Below are positions 1-9,800 of a stretch of 64,000 nucleotides of DNA, piece after piece; the stretch's first letter is position 1; the number at the start of each line of letters is the position of its first letter. Position numbers and translations under genes: made by a program. This stretch comes from Gammaproteobacteria bacterium (GTDB lineage Bacteria; Pseudomonadota; Gammaproteobacteria; Xanthomonadales; Rhodanobacteraceae), in assembly GCA_021324095.1 (NCBI GenBank), contig JAJPJT010000017.1:18126-82125 (forward strand). Reading direction: 5' to 3'. The notes under the pieces were generated by a model. It saw only the letters and a list, made by a program, of their open reading frames with translations. It was not told the origin of the DNA and did no database searches.

Positions 1-282
1 CTGGGCCGCTGAATACCGCGCGGCTTCGCCACTGCTCAGGAAATATCCGGAAACACAAACGCCCTTCGCATGGTTGCGGCGATAGCCCGGAAACATGCCT
101 TCGTTCTTCTGGAACTGGTCGACGACCTGCTGCGGCTTGGGCTGCTGTGCTTTGGGCGGACCGTATGCATCTGCAACGGTCGAGATCGCGACCGCAAGCG
201 CGATCAAGATCGACAGCGAAATCTTGCTGGATTCGATCCGTTGTTCCTGCACGTTCACCGCACCAGAATAATGCGCGCACAT
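1..282 (-). CDS. catalase-family peroxidase, N-terminal part (runs off the left edge)
   Basis: Reading the minus strand from an ATG at 282 gives an open frame to the window edge. A short polar start is followed by a hydrophobic export segment (SLSILIALAVAIS, then TVADA), so the product is probably periplasmic. Next comes VDQFQKNEGMFPGYRRNHAKG and then VCVSGYF, close to the start of the small catalase-related (SrpA-like) haem peroxidases, which carry HPGYRRAHAKG at this place. The haem-ligand residues lie outside the window. It sits 63 bases behind the permease pair on the same strand and could be their third gene, although a short CTCCCT/AGGGAG hairpin lies between. The ATG at 282 is the first in frame; a GTG at 258 is possible. 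Confidence 0.7.
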   Translation of the reverse strand, partial: MCAHYSGAVNVQEQRIESSKISLSILIALAVAISTVADAYGPPKAQQPKPQQVVDQFQKNEGMFPGYRRNHAKGVCVSGYFLSSGEAARYSAAQ

Positions 283-345
283 CGCATCCTGCAGATGAAT
301 CCCCTCCCTCTGGAAAGGGAGATGGCTCCAGCCAGCAGACGAGCG

Positions 346-1569
346 TCACACGCTGCGCATCGCCACCACGGGTTGCACCCTGGATGCGCGAAGCGAGGGT
401 GCGAGCACCGCGAGCTGGCCGAGAACCCACAACGCCACTGCCCCGACGCAGAGATACCACAACGGCAGGCGCGGCAATTGGTAATGTTCCATCAGCAACA
501 GGTTCACACCGATCGCCAGCACTGCGCCCAGCACGACTCCTGCCGTGACGATCAGGAAGTTCTCGGTTTGGAAGTAGCCCAGAATGTTGCTGCGCGTCGC
601 GCCGAGTGCGCGGCGGATTCCGATGGAGCGGGTGCGCTGCTGCACCCAGAAGTTCGCAAGCCCGGTGATGCCCAGTGCGGCGACGAACAGCAGACCCAGC
701 GCGGAGGCAACGAGCAGGCTGATCATGGTGCGATCACTCGCAAAATAGTGCGCGCGCAACTGCTCGAATGTCTCCGCATCGCGCAGCACCCGATTCCCGT
801 CGAGCCGGTACAAGACGTCCTCGGCTTGCCGCAGCACGCGCTCGCGCTGCCGGGCCGACGTGCGCAGCACATAGGTGACATCGCTGGTGTCGGGCAGCAT
901 CGGAAAGATCGTGCTGTAGTCGTTGTCGTTTCCGGTCCCGACGTTCGGGCGCAACAGGTGGTCGACCACGCCGACGATGCGCATCGGATTGGGGTAGGAA
1001 TAGATCGACCTGCCGAGCGCGCTCTCGCCCGGGAACAAGTGTTCCGCCAGCGCCTGCGTGATGATGACCGCCGACACGTGTTCGAGCCCGTCATAACCAT
1101 GTGCGCTGTCCAGCGGGATGTACTCGTCCGGAGTGAAGTCGCGTCCTGCGACGAGACGCAGACCGAGCGTCCGCAATTCACCCGGCGTGCCGTTGAACGC
1201 GCTCGCGCTTGCCGTCACACCGCGCTGACCTTCTGGCGACGTGCTAATCCCATTCGTCCAATCGTTGCCGTTGAACGGCAGCGCATCGACGGCAGCCACG
1301 GCGGTGACGCCGGGTATCATGCGCAACGCGGCCAGGTCGGTCCTGTGCCGGGCTGGTTGATTGGCGTCGCGATCCAGATCGACGCTCTGGATCATCACCA
1401 GCTCGTTTTCGGCCACGCCGCTCGGCAGGTTCATGAGCGCGGCACGCTGCTGGATCATGAACGCGACGTTGCAGACGATCGCGCAGGTGAGCGCAACCAG
1501 CAGCGCAAGCAGGATCACGATCAACTTGTGGCATCGCCACGTCGCAAGGATGGGTCCGAATTCCACCAT
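346..1569 (-). CDS. FtsX/MacB-type ABC transporter permease (second of pair)
   Basis: 407 residues with the standard MacB permease layout. One membrane helix lies near residues 15-40, then a periplasmic domain of roughly 220 residues with the family's 'RLVAGRDF' and 'ALAEHLFPGESALGRSI' segments, then three C-terminal helices from about residue 285. Between the first two of these helices is the conserved 'RTRSIGIRRALGATRSNIL' loop that contacts the ATPase. Such permeases act in tripartite or mechanotransmission ABC systems exporting lipids, peptides or antibiotics; the substrate cannot be told here. It begins 9 bases after the upstream permease stop, so the two are surely co-transcribed. No ATP-binding subunit or HlyD-type adaptor is nearby. 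Confidence 0.85.
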   Translation of the reverse strand: MVEFGPILATWRCHKLIVILLALLVALTCAIVCNVAFMIQQRAALMNLPSGVAENELVMIQSVDLDRDANQPARHRTDLAALRMIPGVTAVAAVDALPFNGNDWTNGISTSPEGQRGVTASASAFNGTPGELRTLGLRLVAGRDFTPDEYIPLDSAHGYDGLEHVSAVIITQALAEHLFPGESALGRSIYSYPNPMRIVGVVDHLLRPNVGTGNDNDYSTIFPMLPDTSDVTYVLRTSARQRERVLRQAEDVLYRLDGNRVLRDAETFEQLRAHYFASDRTMISLLVASALGLLFVAALGITGLANFWVQQRTRSIGIRRALGATRSNILGYFQTENFLIVTAGVVLGAVLAIGVNLLLMEHYQLPRLPLWYLCVGAVALWVLGQLAVLAPSLRASRVQPVVAMRSV

Positions 1570-1578
1570 CGCATGCCC

Positions 1579-2886
1579 TCATTGAACCTTGAGGTGCAAC
1601 GCGGGAGGCACCTGGCACGCGCGCCAGGCGGGCAGCACGCCCGCCAGCATGCTGGCGATGATCGCCAGAACCACGGTACTCAGCAGCATCAGCACGTCCA
1701 TGTGGGCGAGATGAGCGTAGCCATCCGGGCGTGCGCGAACGCTCCACAACCCGATCTGCGCGATCACGAGCCCCAGCAGGCCGCCGGCGATGCCAATGAC
1801 CGCGGATTCGACGCCGAATTGCAGGAAGATGTCGCGCCGGCGCGCGCCGAGCGCGCGGCGTACGCTGATCTCGCCGCTGCGGCGCATGAACTTGGCGAGG
1901 AGCAGCGCCACCACGCTCAGCATGCACACGATGAGAAAGCCGATCGCCAACCACGTCTGCATCGACAGGTTGGCGGGAATCACCTGCCAGTGCGCCAGCC
2001 AAGCCATGAGTCCGTACAGATGCGGCGGTGCGTTCTTGCGCGGAAACCGGCCGTCCGCCTGCTGGCCGTCCCAGTAGTTGGCGAGATATCGCTGATACGC
2101 CGTGACTTTGGCAGGGCCGTCGAGCTCCACCCAATATTGCAGCCAGGTGCACTTGTCGCTGGTGCGTGTGTCGCCGCCATTCGACCAGCAGGACAGGTTT
2201 CCGTGGAAGGCGAACTTCAGCTCGAGCGCAGTCTGGAGCGGGAGAAAAAATTGGTCTGCATCGCCGAACGTACGATAGCCGGGCTGGCCGTAAAACCTGG
2301 GCTGCGGGTGCCAGTCGCCGAGCACGCCGATCACGCGGAAATCGGTATTGTTCAAGCGCACCGTCTGGCCGATGCCGGTCGCATTGCCGAACAGCTTGCG
2401 ATCAAGATCCGCATCGAGGACCACCACCCGCGCGCGTTCCTGATCCTGTTCGGAAGTCCACCCCGCGCCGGCCCGAAACGGTGCGCCGAACATCGCGAAG
2501 AAATCCGCAGTGACGAATTCGCCGCTTTCGTAGAACGGATGCAAGTCGGCGCGCGCCGGCCGCACGGCCGCACTACCCTGCTGCATCGCGGCCTCCCGGT
2601 CGGCGCGGTGTTCGCGCAGGAGGTTCATCGCATCCGGCCAGGTGAATCCATTCGGCGTATCGCTGCCGCCGGTGGGCTGGCCCTGCCTGAGCGGGCGCGG
2701 GTCCAGCATGGGCACGAACAGCTTCGCGCTGCGGCCCGGCAACGGATCGCCCGACATCACGTGCAGCACCGTGATCATCGTCATGCTCGCGCCGATTCCG
2801 AGCCCGATCGCCAGCACCATCAGCGCGCTGAGAATCGGCGTGCCCCTGAGGCTGCGCCAGGCCAGATCGAGGTAGTAACCGACCAT
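1579..2886 (-). CDS. FtsX/MacB-type ABC transporter permease (first of pair)
   Basis: 435 residues. The first helix (LSALMVLAIGLGIGASMTMI) is followed by a large periplasmic domain containing 'TADFFAMFGAPFRAGAGW' and 'VVLDADLDRKLFGNATGIG', typical of the MacB periplasmic core. Three helices close the protein, with 'RRSGEISVRRALGARRRDIF' as the ATPase-contact loop. The ATG at 2886 is preceded by GAGGAG at the right distance. The gene is first in its transcript: a sigma-54-type promoter lies about 120 bases upstream. The pair probably forms a heteromeric channel whose ATPase is encoded elsewhere, or downstream beyond the catalase-like gene. Family assignment is secure, substrate unknown. Confidence 0.87.
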   Translation of the reverse strand: MVGYYLDLAWRSLRGTPILSALMVLAIGLGIGASMTMITVLHVMSGDPLPGRSAKLFVPMLDPRPLRQGQPTGGSDTPNGFTWPDAMNLLREHRADREAAMQQGSAAVRPARADLHPFYESGEFVTADFFAMFGAPFRAGAGWTSEQDQERARVVVLDADLDRKLFGNATGIGQTVRLNNTDFRVIGVLGDWHPQPRFYGQPGYRTFGDADQFFLPLQTALELKFAFHGNLSCWSNGGDTRTSDKCTWLQYWVELDGPAKVTAYQRYLANYWDGQQADGRFPRKNAPPHLYGLMAWLAHWQVIPANLSMQTWLAIGFLIVCMLSVVALLLAKFMRRSGEISVRRALGARRRDIFLQFGVESAVIGIAGGLLGLVIAQIGLWSVRARPDGYAHLAHMDVLMLLSTVVLAIIASMLAGVLPAWRACQVPPALHLKVQ

Positions 2887-3019
2887 CCGTTCTCCTCAAG
2901 GCCGAAGGCCAGTTGCCGGTGACTCGTACCGATCGATCACTGACACCGGACATTCCACACCGCGGGCGAGCTCACCCGTGCGCCAGCTCCGCGGACACGG
3001 ACAGCGCGACGTTTCTGCA

Positions 3020-3034
3020 GCATCACCCGTGCCA
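3020..3034 (-). promoter_or_regulatory. sigma-54 (RpoN) promoter for the permease pair
   Basis: The minus strand reads TGGCACGGGTGATGC. GG and GC are separated by exactly 10 bases, and TGGCACG matches the -24 consensus fully; the -12 box (ATGC against TTGC) differs by one base. The predicted start is near 3008, leaving an untranslated leader of about 120 bases before the first permease ATG at 2886. Sigma-54 promoters need a bacterial enhancer-binding protein, which fits the palindrome about 65-100 bases upstream. No such regulator is encoded in the window. Confidence 0.72.
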
Positions 3035-3096
3035 GCCGGATAGAGATGCCCGCCCAAGCGGAATCAAGCCGATACAGCGAGGTCCGATCCGGCGGG

Positions 3097-3132
3097 AAGT
3101 GTCCGCGGACGTCCGCGGACACTTGCGGACAC
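3097..3132. promoter_or_regulatory. 28-bp perfect palindrome plus half site, probable enhancer-protein binding region
   Basis: 3097-3124 is a perfect 28-base palindrome built from two abutting copies of GTCCGCGGAC with AAGT/ACTT ends. A further half site (TGCGGACAC) follows at 3124-3132, and a related TCCGCGGACACGG lies at 2988-3000, downstream of the promoter. The main palindrome is 63-90 bases upstream of the -24 element, the usual range for upstream activating sequences of NtrC-type activators. The rest of the 346-base gap between permease and Asp-box gene (2887-3232) shows no convincing gene. Confidence 0.6.
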
Positions 3133-3232
3133 CCGAACGCGGCGAGATCCGCCGGCGACGCGTTCCAGTGGCGGTCGGGCGGAGCCCGTCGCGAGGCGAC
3201 GGGCTCCATCCATCACGACACGCGGCGAGACA

Positions 3233-6200
3233 TCAGGGCTCCGTCGCGAGCAGTTTCGGATCGCCGACCTTCACCGGTTCGCCGATCTGCAAGGCGTGCA
3301 CACCCGCCTGCTTCGCCTGCGCGTTGAACTTCTCGACGGCTGCGCGCACGGGCCCGTTGAACTCGTCGAGCAGCGGCTGCAGCCGCGATTCCATCTGCGC
3401 GATGTATTGCTGCTGCCGCGCGTTGGGCGCCTGGGCTGGACCCATCCTCGCCATCTCGCCGTACAGGCCGAAGAAGCTCATGCCCCAGGGCGAGAGTTCG
3501 TGCAGATCGTCTTCCGGCACCTTGTACTGGATGTTCGCGTTCCAGAAGTTCTTCGAGAAATCGCCGAGTTGCTGCTTCAACTGTTCGGCGCTCGCGTGCA
3601 GGTTTGCCTTGGCGCTGCCGGACGCGGCGCTCGCGGTCGAATCGAGCACCTTGTCGAGGGCATGCATCATGTCGTACGTCCGGCCGATCACCGCCACGTC
3701 CGCGGCGGCTTCGCCGCGCAATTTCATCCCGACATCAAACGCCGCTTGCTGCACGCTTGCGGGTGTGTTGATGCGCGGATCGGCGACGACCTGCAGGGTT
3801 TCCTTGTCGCTGTGGCCGTTCACCTTCACCACGGCGTCATAGGTGCCCGGCAATGCCAGCGGCCCGGTGGGCTCATGGCTCTCACGCTCGCGCGGCGGCC
3901 GCATGGACTTCGGCAGTTCGAGTCCCGTGTAACGCATGTTCCACGACACCTGGTTGATGCCGGCCTTGCCCGGCCCGCGGATCGTCGCGACCGGTTTGCC
4001 GTTGCTGTCGGTGATGGTGATCGTCACCGGATTGCATTCGTTGAACGGCGGCGCGTGGTGCTTTTTGCCGCCCGCCGGCTTGTTGCCCTTCTTTCCCTTG
4101 TCGGCCTTCGGTTGGGGCGCGGCATTTGCCGGTGCTGGGCCTTTGTTCTTGTTTTCTTCCGCCGCGCAGCCTTTCGGAACTGCAACGGCTTTTGCCAGCG
4201 AATACGCGATCACGGGTCCGCTCGGCGGATTGGGCGTGGTGAAGTCGCCGGGCGCGGGCCCGATGTGGCGCCCGCCGAATTCCTGCCATTCGGTACCCGT
4301 CGAGGCCGGGAAAAGGTGGAACGCCTCATTCGCCATCGAAGGCTGCCATTGCTCGAGCGCCTGGAGGTTGTCCAGGATCCACAGGCCGCGACCGTGGGTC
4401 GCCAGCACCAGATCGTGCGGCGACCTGGTGAATTTCAGATCCCACACCGCCATCGTCGGCAGGTTGGCGGTCATCGGTTCCCAATGCGCGCCGTCGTCGA
4501 ACGACAGGTACAGGCCGCGCATGGTGCCGAGCGCGAGCAGACCCTTCCGGTTCGGATCCTCGCGCACCACCACGGCGGAATAACCATCCGGCAGTCCATT
4601 CGCGATGCCCTGCCAGTGCGCGCCGTAGTCACTGGTCTTGAGCACGTACGGATGCTCGTCGCCCAGCATGTGGCCGTCGATCGCAATGTAGGCGGTGCCT
4701 GCGTCGAACGGCGACACGCCGATCTGGTAGATGCGTCCCAACGAGACGGCTTGCGGCAGGCCGGCCGAGACGTTCGTCCAGTTGCTGCCACCGTCCTTGC
4801 TCACCCACACCAGTCCGTCGTCCGTGCCGACCCAGATCACGTTCGGATCGGTCGGCGCGATCGAGATGGAAATGATCGTATCGGTATTTTCGGCGCTGGA
4901 GATGTCGTGGAACACCGGTCCGCCCGCGACCGGCTGATGCGCCTTGATATTGCGGGTGAGGTCCTTGGAAATCGCCGTCCAGTTCGCGCCGCCGTCGGTG
5001 GACTTGAACAGCACGTTCGCGCCGATATAGACGGTGTCCGGATCGGTCGGTGACACCGCAATGGGAGAAGCCCAGTTGAAGCGGTATTGCAGTTGCGAGA
5101 TCGGCGTGTCGCCCATGCTCGTCATCACCGGGCGGATGAACTTCCGCGTCCAGTTTTTCGTGTCGATGCGCGAGGTGAAGCCGGTCTGCGAGGCGCCGTA
5201 CACGATGGACGGATCGGATGGCGCGGGCACCACGTAGGTGCCGTCACCGCCGGACGGATTCCACCAGTCCGCGCCCCAGATGCCCGAACCGGCAAGGCTG
5301 TTCGACGGACCGCAGGCGGCGTTGTCGTCCTGGATGCCGCCGCACACCCCGAACGGCTTGGTGTTGGAAATCGCGACGGTATAGAACTCTTCGATCGGGA
5401 GATTGTTGAACGCACGCCACGTCTTGCCGCCGTTCACGCTCACGAAAGCGCCGCCATCGTTGCCCTGGATGATCCGCTTGGGATTCTTCGGATCGATCCA
5501 GATCGCGTGGTGATCCACGTGCACACCGTGGTCGATCACCTTGGCGGTCTTGCCGCCGTCGGTGGACTTCATCAAATTGAACGAGCTGAAGTACAACGTC
5601 TTCGGATTGTCCGGCGCCACCGCCATCGAGCTGAAATAGAACATCCGCACCGCCAACTCGTGGTTGTTGCTGATGCAGTGCCAGGTGTTGCCGGAATCGG
5701 TGCTGCCCCACAGGATGCATTTCTGCGTCGGCACCGTCGCGTACACGGTGCTGGGCGACGAGGGCGCGATCGCAATCCGCACGCGGTCGGTGGCTTCCGT
5801 CGTCGGCAGCCCGCCGCCGAGCTTGTTCCAGGTGCGCCCGCCGTCGCTGGATTTCCAGATGCCGCCGTCGGTGCTGCCGTTGATCTGCGTCCACGGCTTG
5901 CGTTGCTCGGTCCACATCCCCGCGTACAGCACCTTCGGGTTGGACGGATCGATCTCGATGTCGCTGGCGCCGGTGGTATCGTTGACGTACAGCACCTTCT
6001 TCCAGTTCGTGCCGCCGTCGGTGGTCATGAACACGCCGCGCGTCGTGGTCGGTTTCCATGGATCGCCCAGCACCGCGACCCAGACCGTGTTCGGGTCGGA
6101 TGGATCGACGACGATGTTGGAAATCAGCCCCGCATCCTTCAGTCCCTTGAACTGCCAGGTCTTGCCGGCGTCGGGCGAGAAATACACGCCGTGGCCGAGC

Positions 6201-6586
6201 AACACGTCGTTGCGCGGATTGGCTTCGCCGGTACCCACCCAGACGTCGTTCGCATTCGAAGGCGCCAATGCAACCGCGCCGATCGAGGGACTGTCGCCGC
6301 ACTTGAGCAGCTCGTCCCACTTGATGCCGTCGTCGGTGGTCTTCCACAAGCCGCCGCCCGCGGTGCCGACGTAGTACACGTTGGGATTGCCCGGTATGCC
6401 GACCACCGCACTGACGCGGCCGCCCGATACCGCGGGACCGAGGTTGCGGAATTTCAGGTTCGCGAACGGTCCGGTCGGCTTCGTTGGGACGGAGGCTCCG
6501 GTTGTGGCGGCAGCTCCCGTAGCGGCGGAGGCGCCGGTTGCAGTGGCGACGGCCAGGCACGCGGCGAACAGCATGGAAGTTCTCAT
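3233..6586 (-). CDS. exported Asp-box (BNR) beta-propeller protein, paralogue 1
   Basis: 1117 residues. A signal peptide (MRTSMLFAACLAVATATGASA) is followed by some 750 residues carrying about eleven Asp-box-like motifs, such as LWKTTDDGIKW, VFMTTDGGTNW, IWKSSDGGRTW, LFKSTDGGANW and VWVSKDGGSNW. These mark beta-propeller blades in the sortilin/sialidase-like superfamily. A Lys/Pro-rich linker (about 830-870) leads to an FlgD-like Ig domain (TITDSNGKPVATI, then 'VSWNMRY') and a helical end. Such proteins are often annotated as glycosyl hydrolases, but no catalytic set is visible; enzyme activity is not established. It diverges from paralogue 2 across 224 bases and is probably periplasmic or secreted. 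Confidence 0.8.
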   Translation of the reverse strand: MRTSMLFAACLAVATATGASAATGAAATTGASVPTKPTGPFANLKFRNLGPAVSGGRVSAVVGIPGNPNVYYVGTAGGGLWKTTDDGIKWDELLKCGDSPSIGAVALAPSNANDVWVGTGEANPRNDVLLGHGVYFSPDAGKTWQFKGLKDAGLISNIVVDPSDPNTVWVAVLGDPWKPTTTRGVFMTTDGGTNWKKVLYVNDTTGASDIEIDPSNPKVLYAGMWTEQRKPWTQINGSTDGGIWKSSDGGRTWNKLGGGLPTTEATDRVRIAIAPSSPSTVYATVPTQKCILWGSTDSGNTWHCISNNHELAVRMFYFSSMAVAPDNPKTLYFSSFNLMKSTDGGKTAKVIDHGVHVDHHAIWIDPKNPKRIIQGNDGGAFVSVNGGKTWRAFNNLPIEEFYTVAISNTKPFGVCGGIQDDNAACGPSNSLAGSGIWGADWWNPSGGDGTYVVPAPSDPSIVYGASQTGFTSRIDTKNWTRKFIRPVMTSMGDTPISQLQYRFNWASPIAVSPTDPDTVYIGANVLFKSTDGGANWTAISKDLTRNIKAHQPVAGGPVFHDISSAENTDTIISISIAPTDPNVIWVGTDDGLVWVSKDGGSNWTNVSAGLPQAVSLGRIYQIGVSPFDAGTAYIAIDGHMLGDEHPYVLKTSDYGAHWQGIANGLPDGYSAVVVREDPNRKGLLALGTMRGLYLSFDDGAHWEPMTANLPTMAVWDLKFTRSPHDLVLATHGRGLWILDNLQALEQWQPSMANEAFHLFPASTGTEWQEFGGRHIGPAPGDFTTPNPPSGPVIAYSLAKAVAVPKGCAAEENKNKGPAPANAAPQPKADKGKKGNKPAGGKKHHAPPFNECNPVTITITDSNGKPVATIRGPGKAGINQVSWNMRYTGLELPKSMRPPRERESHEPTGPLALPGTYDAVVKVNGHSDKETLQVVADPRINTPASVQQAAFDVGMKLRGEAAADVAVIGRTYDMMHALDKVLDSTASAASGSAKANLHASAEQLKQQLGDFSKNFWNANIQYKVPEDDLHELSPWGMSFFGLYGEMARMGPAQAPNARQQQYIAQMESRLQPLLDEFNGPVRAAVEKFNAQAKQAGVHALQIGEPVKVGDPKLLATEP

Positions 6587-6701
6587 GACGATGTCCCTTC
6601 ATGGCGCAAGTCCGGAACGCTGGAACGACGCCGCGGTGAACGGGAGTGCCGGAAGTCATGGTGGCCAGTGCGTCGCGTGAAGGGAGCGTCAACGCCGCGG
6701 C

Positions 6702-6720
6702 TCTCCCAACCAATGGGAGA
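6702..6720. promoter_or_regulatory. inverted repeat in the divergent Asp-box gene intergenic region
   Basis: TCTCCCA-N5-TGGGAGA, 7-base arms with no mismatch, lies about midway between the divergent starts at 6586 and 6811. Its place suits an operator shared by both genes, but no regulator can be named and no clear -35/-10 pair is visible on either side. Confidence 0.35.
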
Positions 6721-6810
6721 TGAGCTTCGCGCCGCGACGTGCTATGTATGTCCGGTTGCCTGGCCCCGTTGCGGGGCGGCGCACCGTCAATAAATCGGGA
6801 GGCGTCTGCG

Positions 6811-9800
6811 ATGAACCGTTTTCTGGTGGCGTCGGGAATTCTGGCCTTGGCTGGATGCGGACTGTTCTGGCAGGGCGGCGCGCAGGCGCAGACCTACAGC
6901 GGTCAGCTCTTCTCGCAGATGCAGTGGCGCCCGATCGGGCCGCTGCGCGGCGGACGCGGGCGCGCCATCGCGGGCGTGCCGAGCGAACCGAACGTGTTCT
7001 ACATCGGCAACGATGACGGCGGTGTGTGGAAGTCCACCGACTACGGCAACAGCTGGCATCCGATCTTCGACAAGGAGCCCACCAGTTCGATCGGCGCGAT
7101 CGCGGTCGCGGATTCCGACCCGAATGTCGTTTACGTCGGCACCGGCGAGAGCAACATCCGGCCGGACCAGGCGACCGGCATGGGCATGTACAAGTCCACC
7201 GACGCAGGCAGGACGTGGAGTTACATCGGGCTCAAGGACACCCAGGACATCGCCGCGATCGCGGTGGATCCGCGCAATCCGGACCGCGTGTTCGTGGCGG
7301 CGATGGGCCACGTGTACGGACCCAACGAGCAGCGCGGCATTTTCCGTTCGCTGGACGGCGGCAAGACGTGGAAGAAGGTGCTGTACGTCAACGCGTACAC
7401 CAGCGGCGACGACATCGAAATGGATCCGAAGAACCCTGACGTCCTGTACGCGACGATGTGGCAGCAACAGCAGGCGCCGTGGGAGAACGGACAGTTCGGC
7501 GGCACCGACGGCGGCATCTACAAGTCCACCGACGGCGGCAACACCTGGACCAAACTCACGAAGGGATTGCCGAAAGTGCAGCAGGCGCTGCTCCGGATCG
7601 CGCCGAGCAATCCGCAGATCCTTTATGCGGCGGTGTCGAGCGGTCCGGGCGCGCCCGACGGCACGGTGGTCGGCATCTATCGTTCCGACGATGCCGGCGC
7701 GAGCTGGTCCAACGTGACGAAGGATCCGCGCCCGGCGATGCGCATCGGCGGCGGCGACCTGCCGGTGCTGGCGATCGATCCGAAGAACCCCGACATCGTG
7801 TACAGCGACACGCCGGTGCTGTGGAAGTCCGTCGACGGCGGCAAGACGTGGTTCGGGTTCCGCGGCGCGCCGGGCGGCGACGATTACCAGCAGACGTGGA
7901 TCAATCCGAACAATCCGGACATCATCGCGGTCAACAGCGACCAGGGCGCGATCGTCACGGTCAACGGCGGCAAGACGTGGAGCTCTTGGTACAACCAGCC
8001 GACCGCGGCGATGTACAAGGTCGGCATCGACAACACCTGGCCGTACAAGGTGTGCGGCGGACAGCAGGACTCGGGTTCCGCGTGCGTCGCGTCGCGCGGC
8101 AACGACGGCGAGTTGACCGCGCACGACTGGCACCCGGTCGGCATCGAGGAATACGGCGGCGCCGCGGCCGATCCGCTGCATCCGAACCTGATCTACGGCG
8201 GCTCGCGCAGCGGCGTGACGCGCTACGACCGCGACACGGGGCAGATCGCCGACGTGGGTCCGGTCGCGGGCCGCGCCCCCGATTACCGCACCGTGCGCAC
8301 GATGCCGATCATGTTCTCGCCGGTCGATCCGCACCGGCTGTATTTCACCTCGAACACGGTGTGGCAGACCGAAGACGGCGGCCACAGTTGGCAGCAGATC
8401 AGCCCCGACCTGACGCGCAAGACCTGGAAGGTGCCGGCGAACGTCGGCCAATACAAGAACGATCCTGCCGCCAAGCCGAGCGACCGCGGCGTCATCTACG
8501 CGCTGGCGCCATCACCGTTGAACGAAAACCTGATCTGGGCCGGCACCGACGATGGCCTGATCTGGGTGACCCACGACGGCGGCAAGCACTGGGACAACGT
8601 GACGCCTCCGCAACTGAAACCGTGGTGGCGGGTGTTCTCGCTGGACGCGAGCCACTTCGATCCGAACGTCGCGTACGCCGCGGTCAACACGATGTGGCTG
8701 GACGACATGCGCCCGCACCTGTTCCGCACCGAGGACGGCGGCAAGCACTGGACCGAGATCGACAACGGCATCACCCCGGATGCCGCGACCAACGTGATCC
8801 GCGAGGATCCCGTGCGCAAGGGCCTGCTGTTCGCCGGCACCGAGACGCAGGTCTGGGTGTCGTTCGACAACGGCGACCACTGGCAGTCGCTGCGCCTCAA
8901 CATGCCGGCCGTTTCGGTGCGCGACCTGCAGGTGCACGGCGATGATCTGATTGCCGCGACGCACGGCCGCGGCTTCCAGGTGCTGGACGACATCTCGCCG
9001 CTGCGGCAGGTCGATGCGCAGGTCGCCAAGGCGCCGGTGACGCTGTACAAGCCGGAAACCGCGATCCGCGTGCGCTGGGACATGAATCCGCCGACGCCGT
9101 GGCGGATGCCTTCGCTGCCGAATCCGCCGCCCGGCGCGATCATCGATTACTACCTCGCAAGCAACGCGAGTGGTCCCGTGACGCTGGACGTCTATACGGC
9201 CGAAGGCAAGCTGGTCAGGCATTACTCGAGCGCCGATCCACAGAAGCCGCTGAACCCGAAAACCTTGCAGGTGCCGGACTGGTGGCCGCGTCCGCCGATG
9301 AACGTCTCGATACAGGCGGGTGAGCACCGCTTCGTGTGGGACATGCACTGGCAGCCGATGCCGGGCGCGTTGCCGTTCCTCGATGCGAACCAGGCCGTCA
9401 AGCACGAGACACCGGTGATGGCGAGTTCGCCTTGGGTGATGCCCGGCGACTACACCGTCAAGCTCACCGTGGATGGCAAGACCTGGACGCAGCCGCTGGT
9501 GGTGAAGATGGATCCCCGGGTGAAAACCTCGACGGCCGACCTGCAACAGCAGTTCGACGCGTCGATGCAGGCGTACCACCAGGCGATCGAAGCGAGCCAG
9601 GCCTTGGGCCAGGTGCGCAACATGGAGAAGCAGGTCGCGGCGCGTGAAGCCGGCAGGAAGCCTGCGGGCAAGCTCGCGGCCTACGAGAAGCAGCTCGAAG
9701 CGCTGTCGGGCCCCAAGCCGACTTCACCGTTCGAGTTCTTTTTCCGGAGCGGCCCGCCGAACCTCGCCAGCGTCGGCGCCTCGCTGCAGATGCTGATGAA

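Noticed and set aside
2937..3327. Short open frames on both strands in the gap before the first permease gene
   Set aside because: They run through the promoter palindromes and show no protein-like composition.
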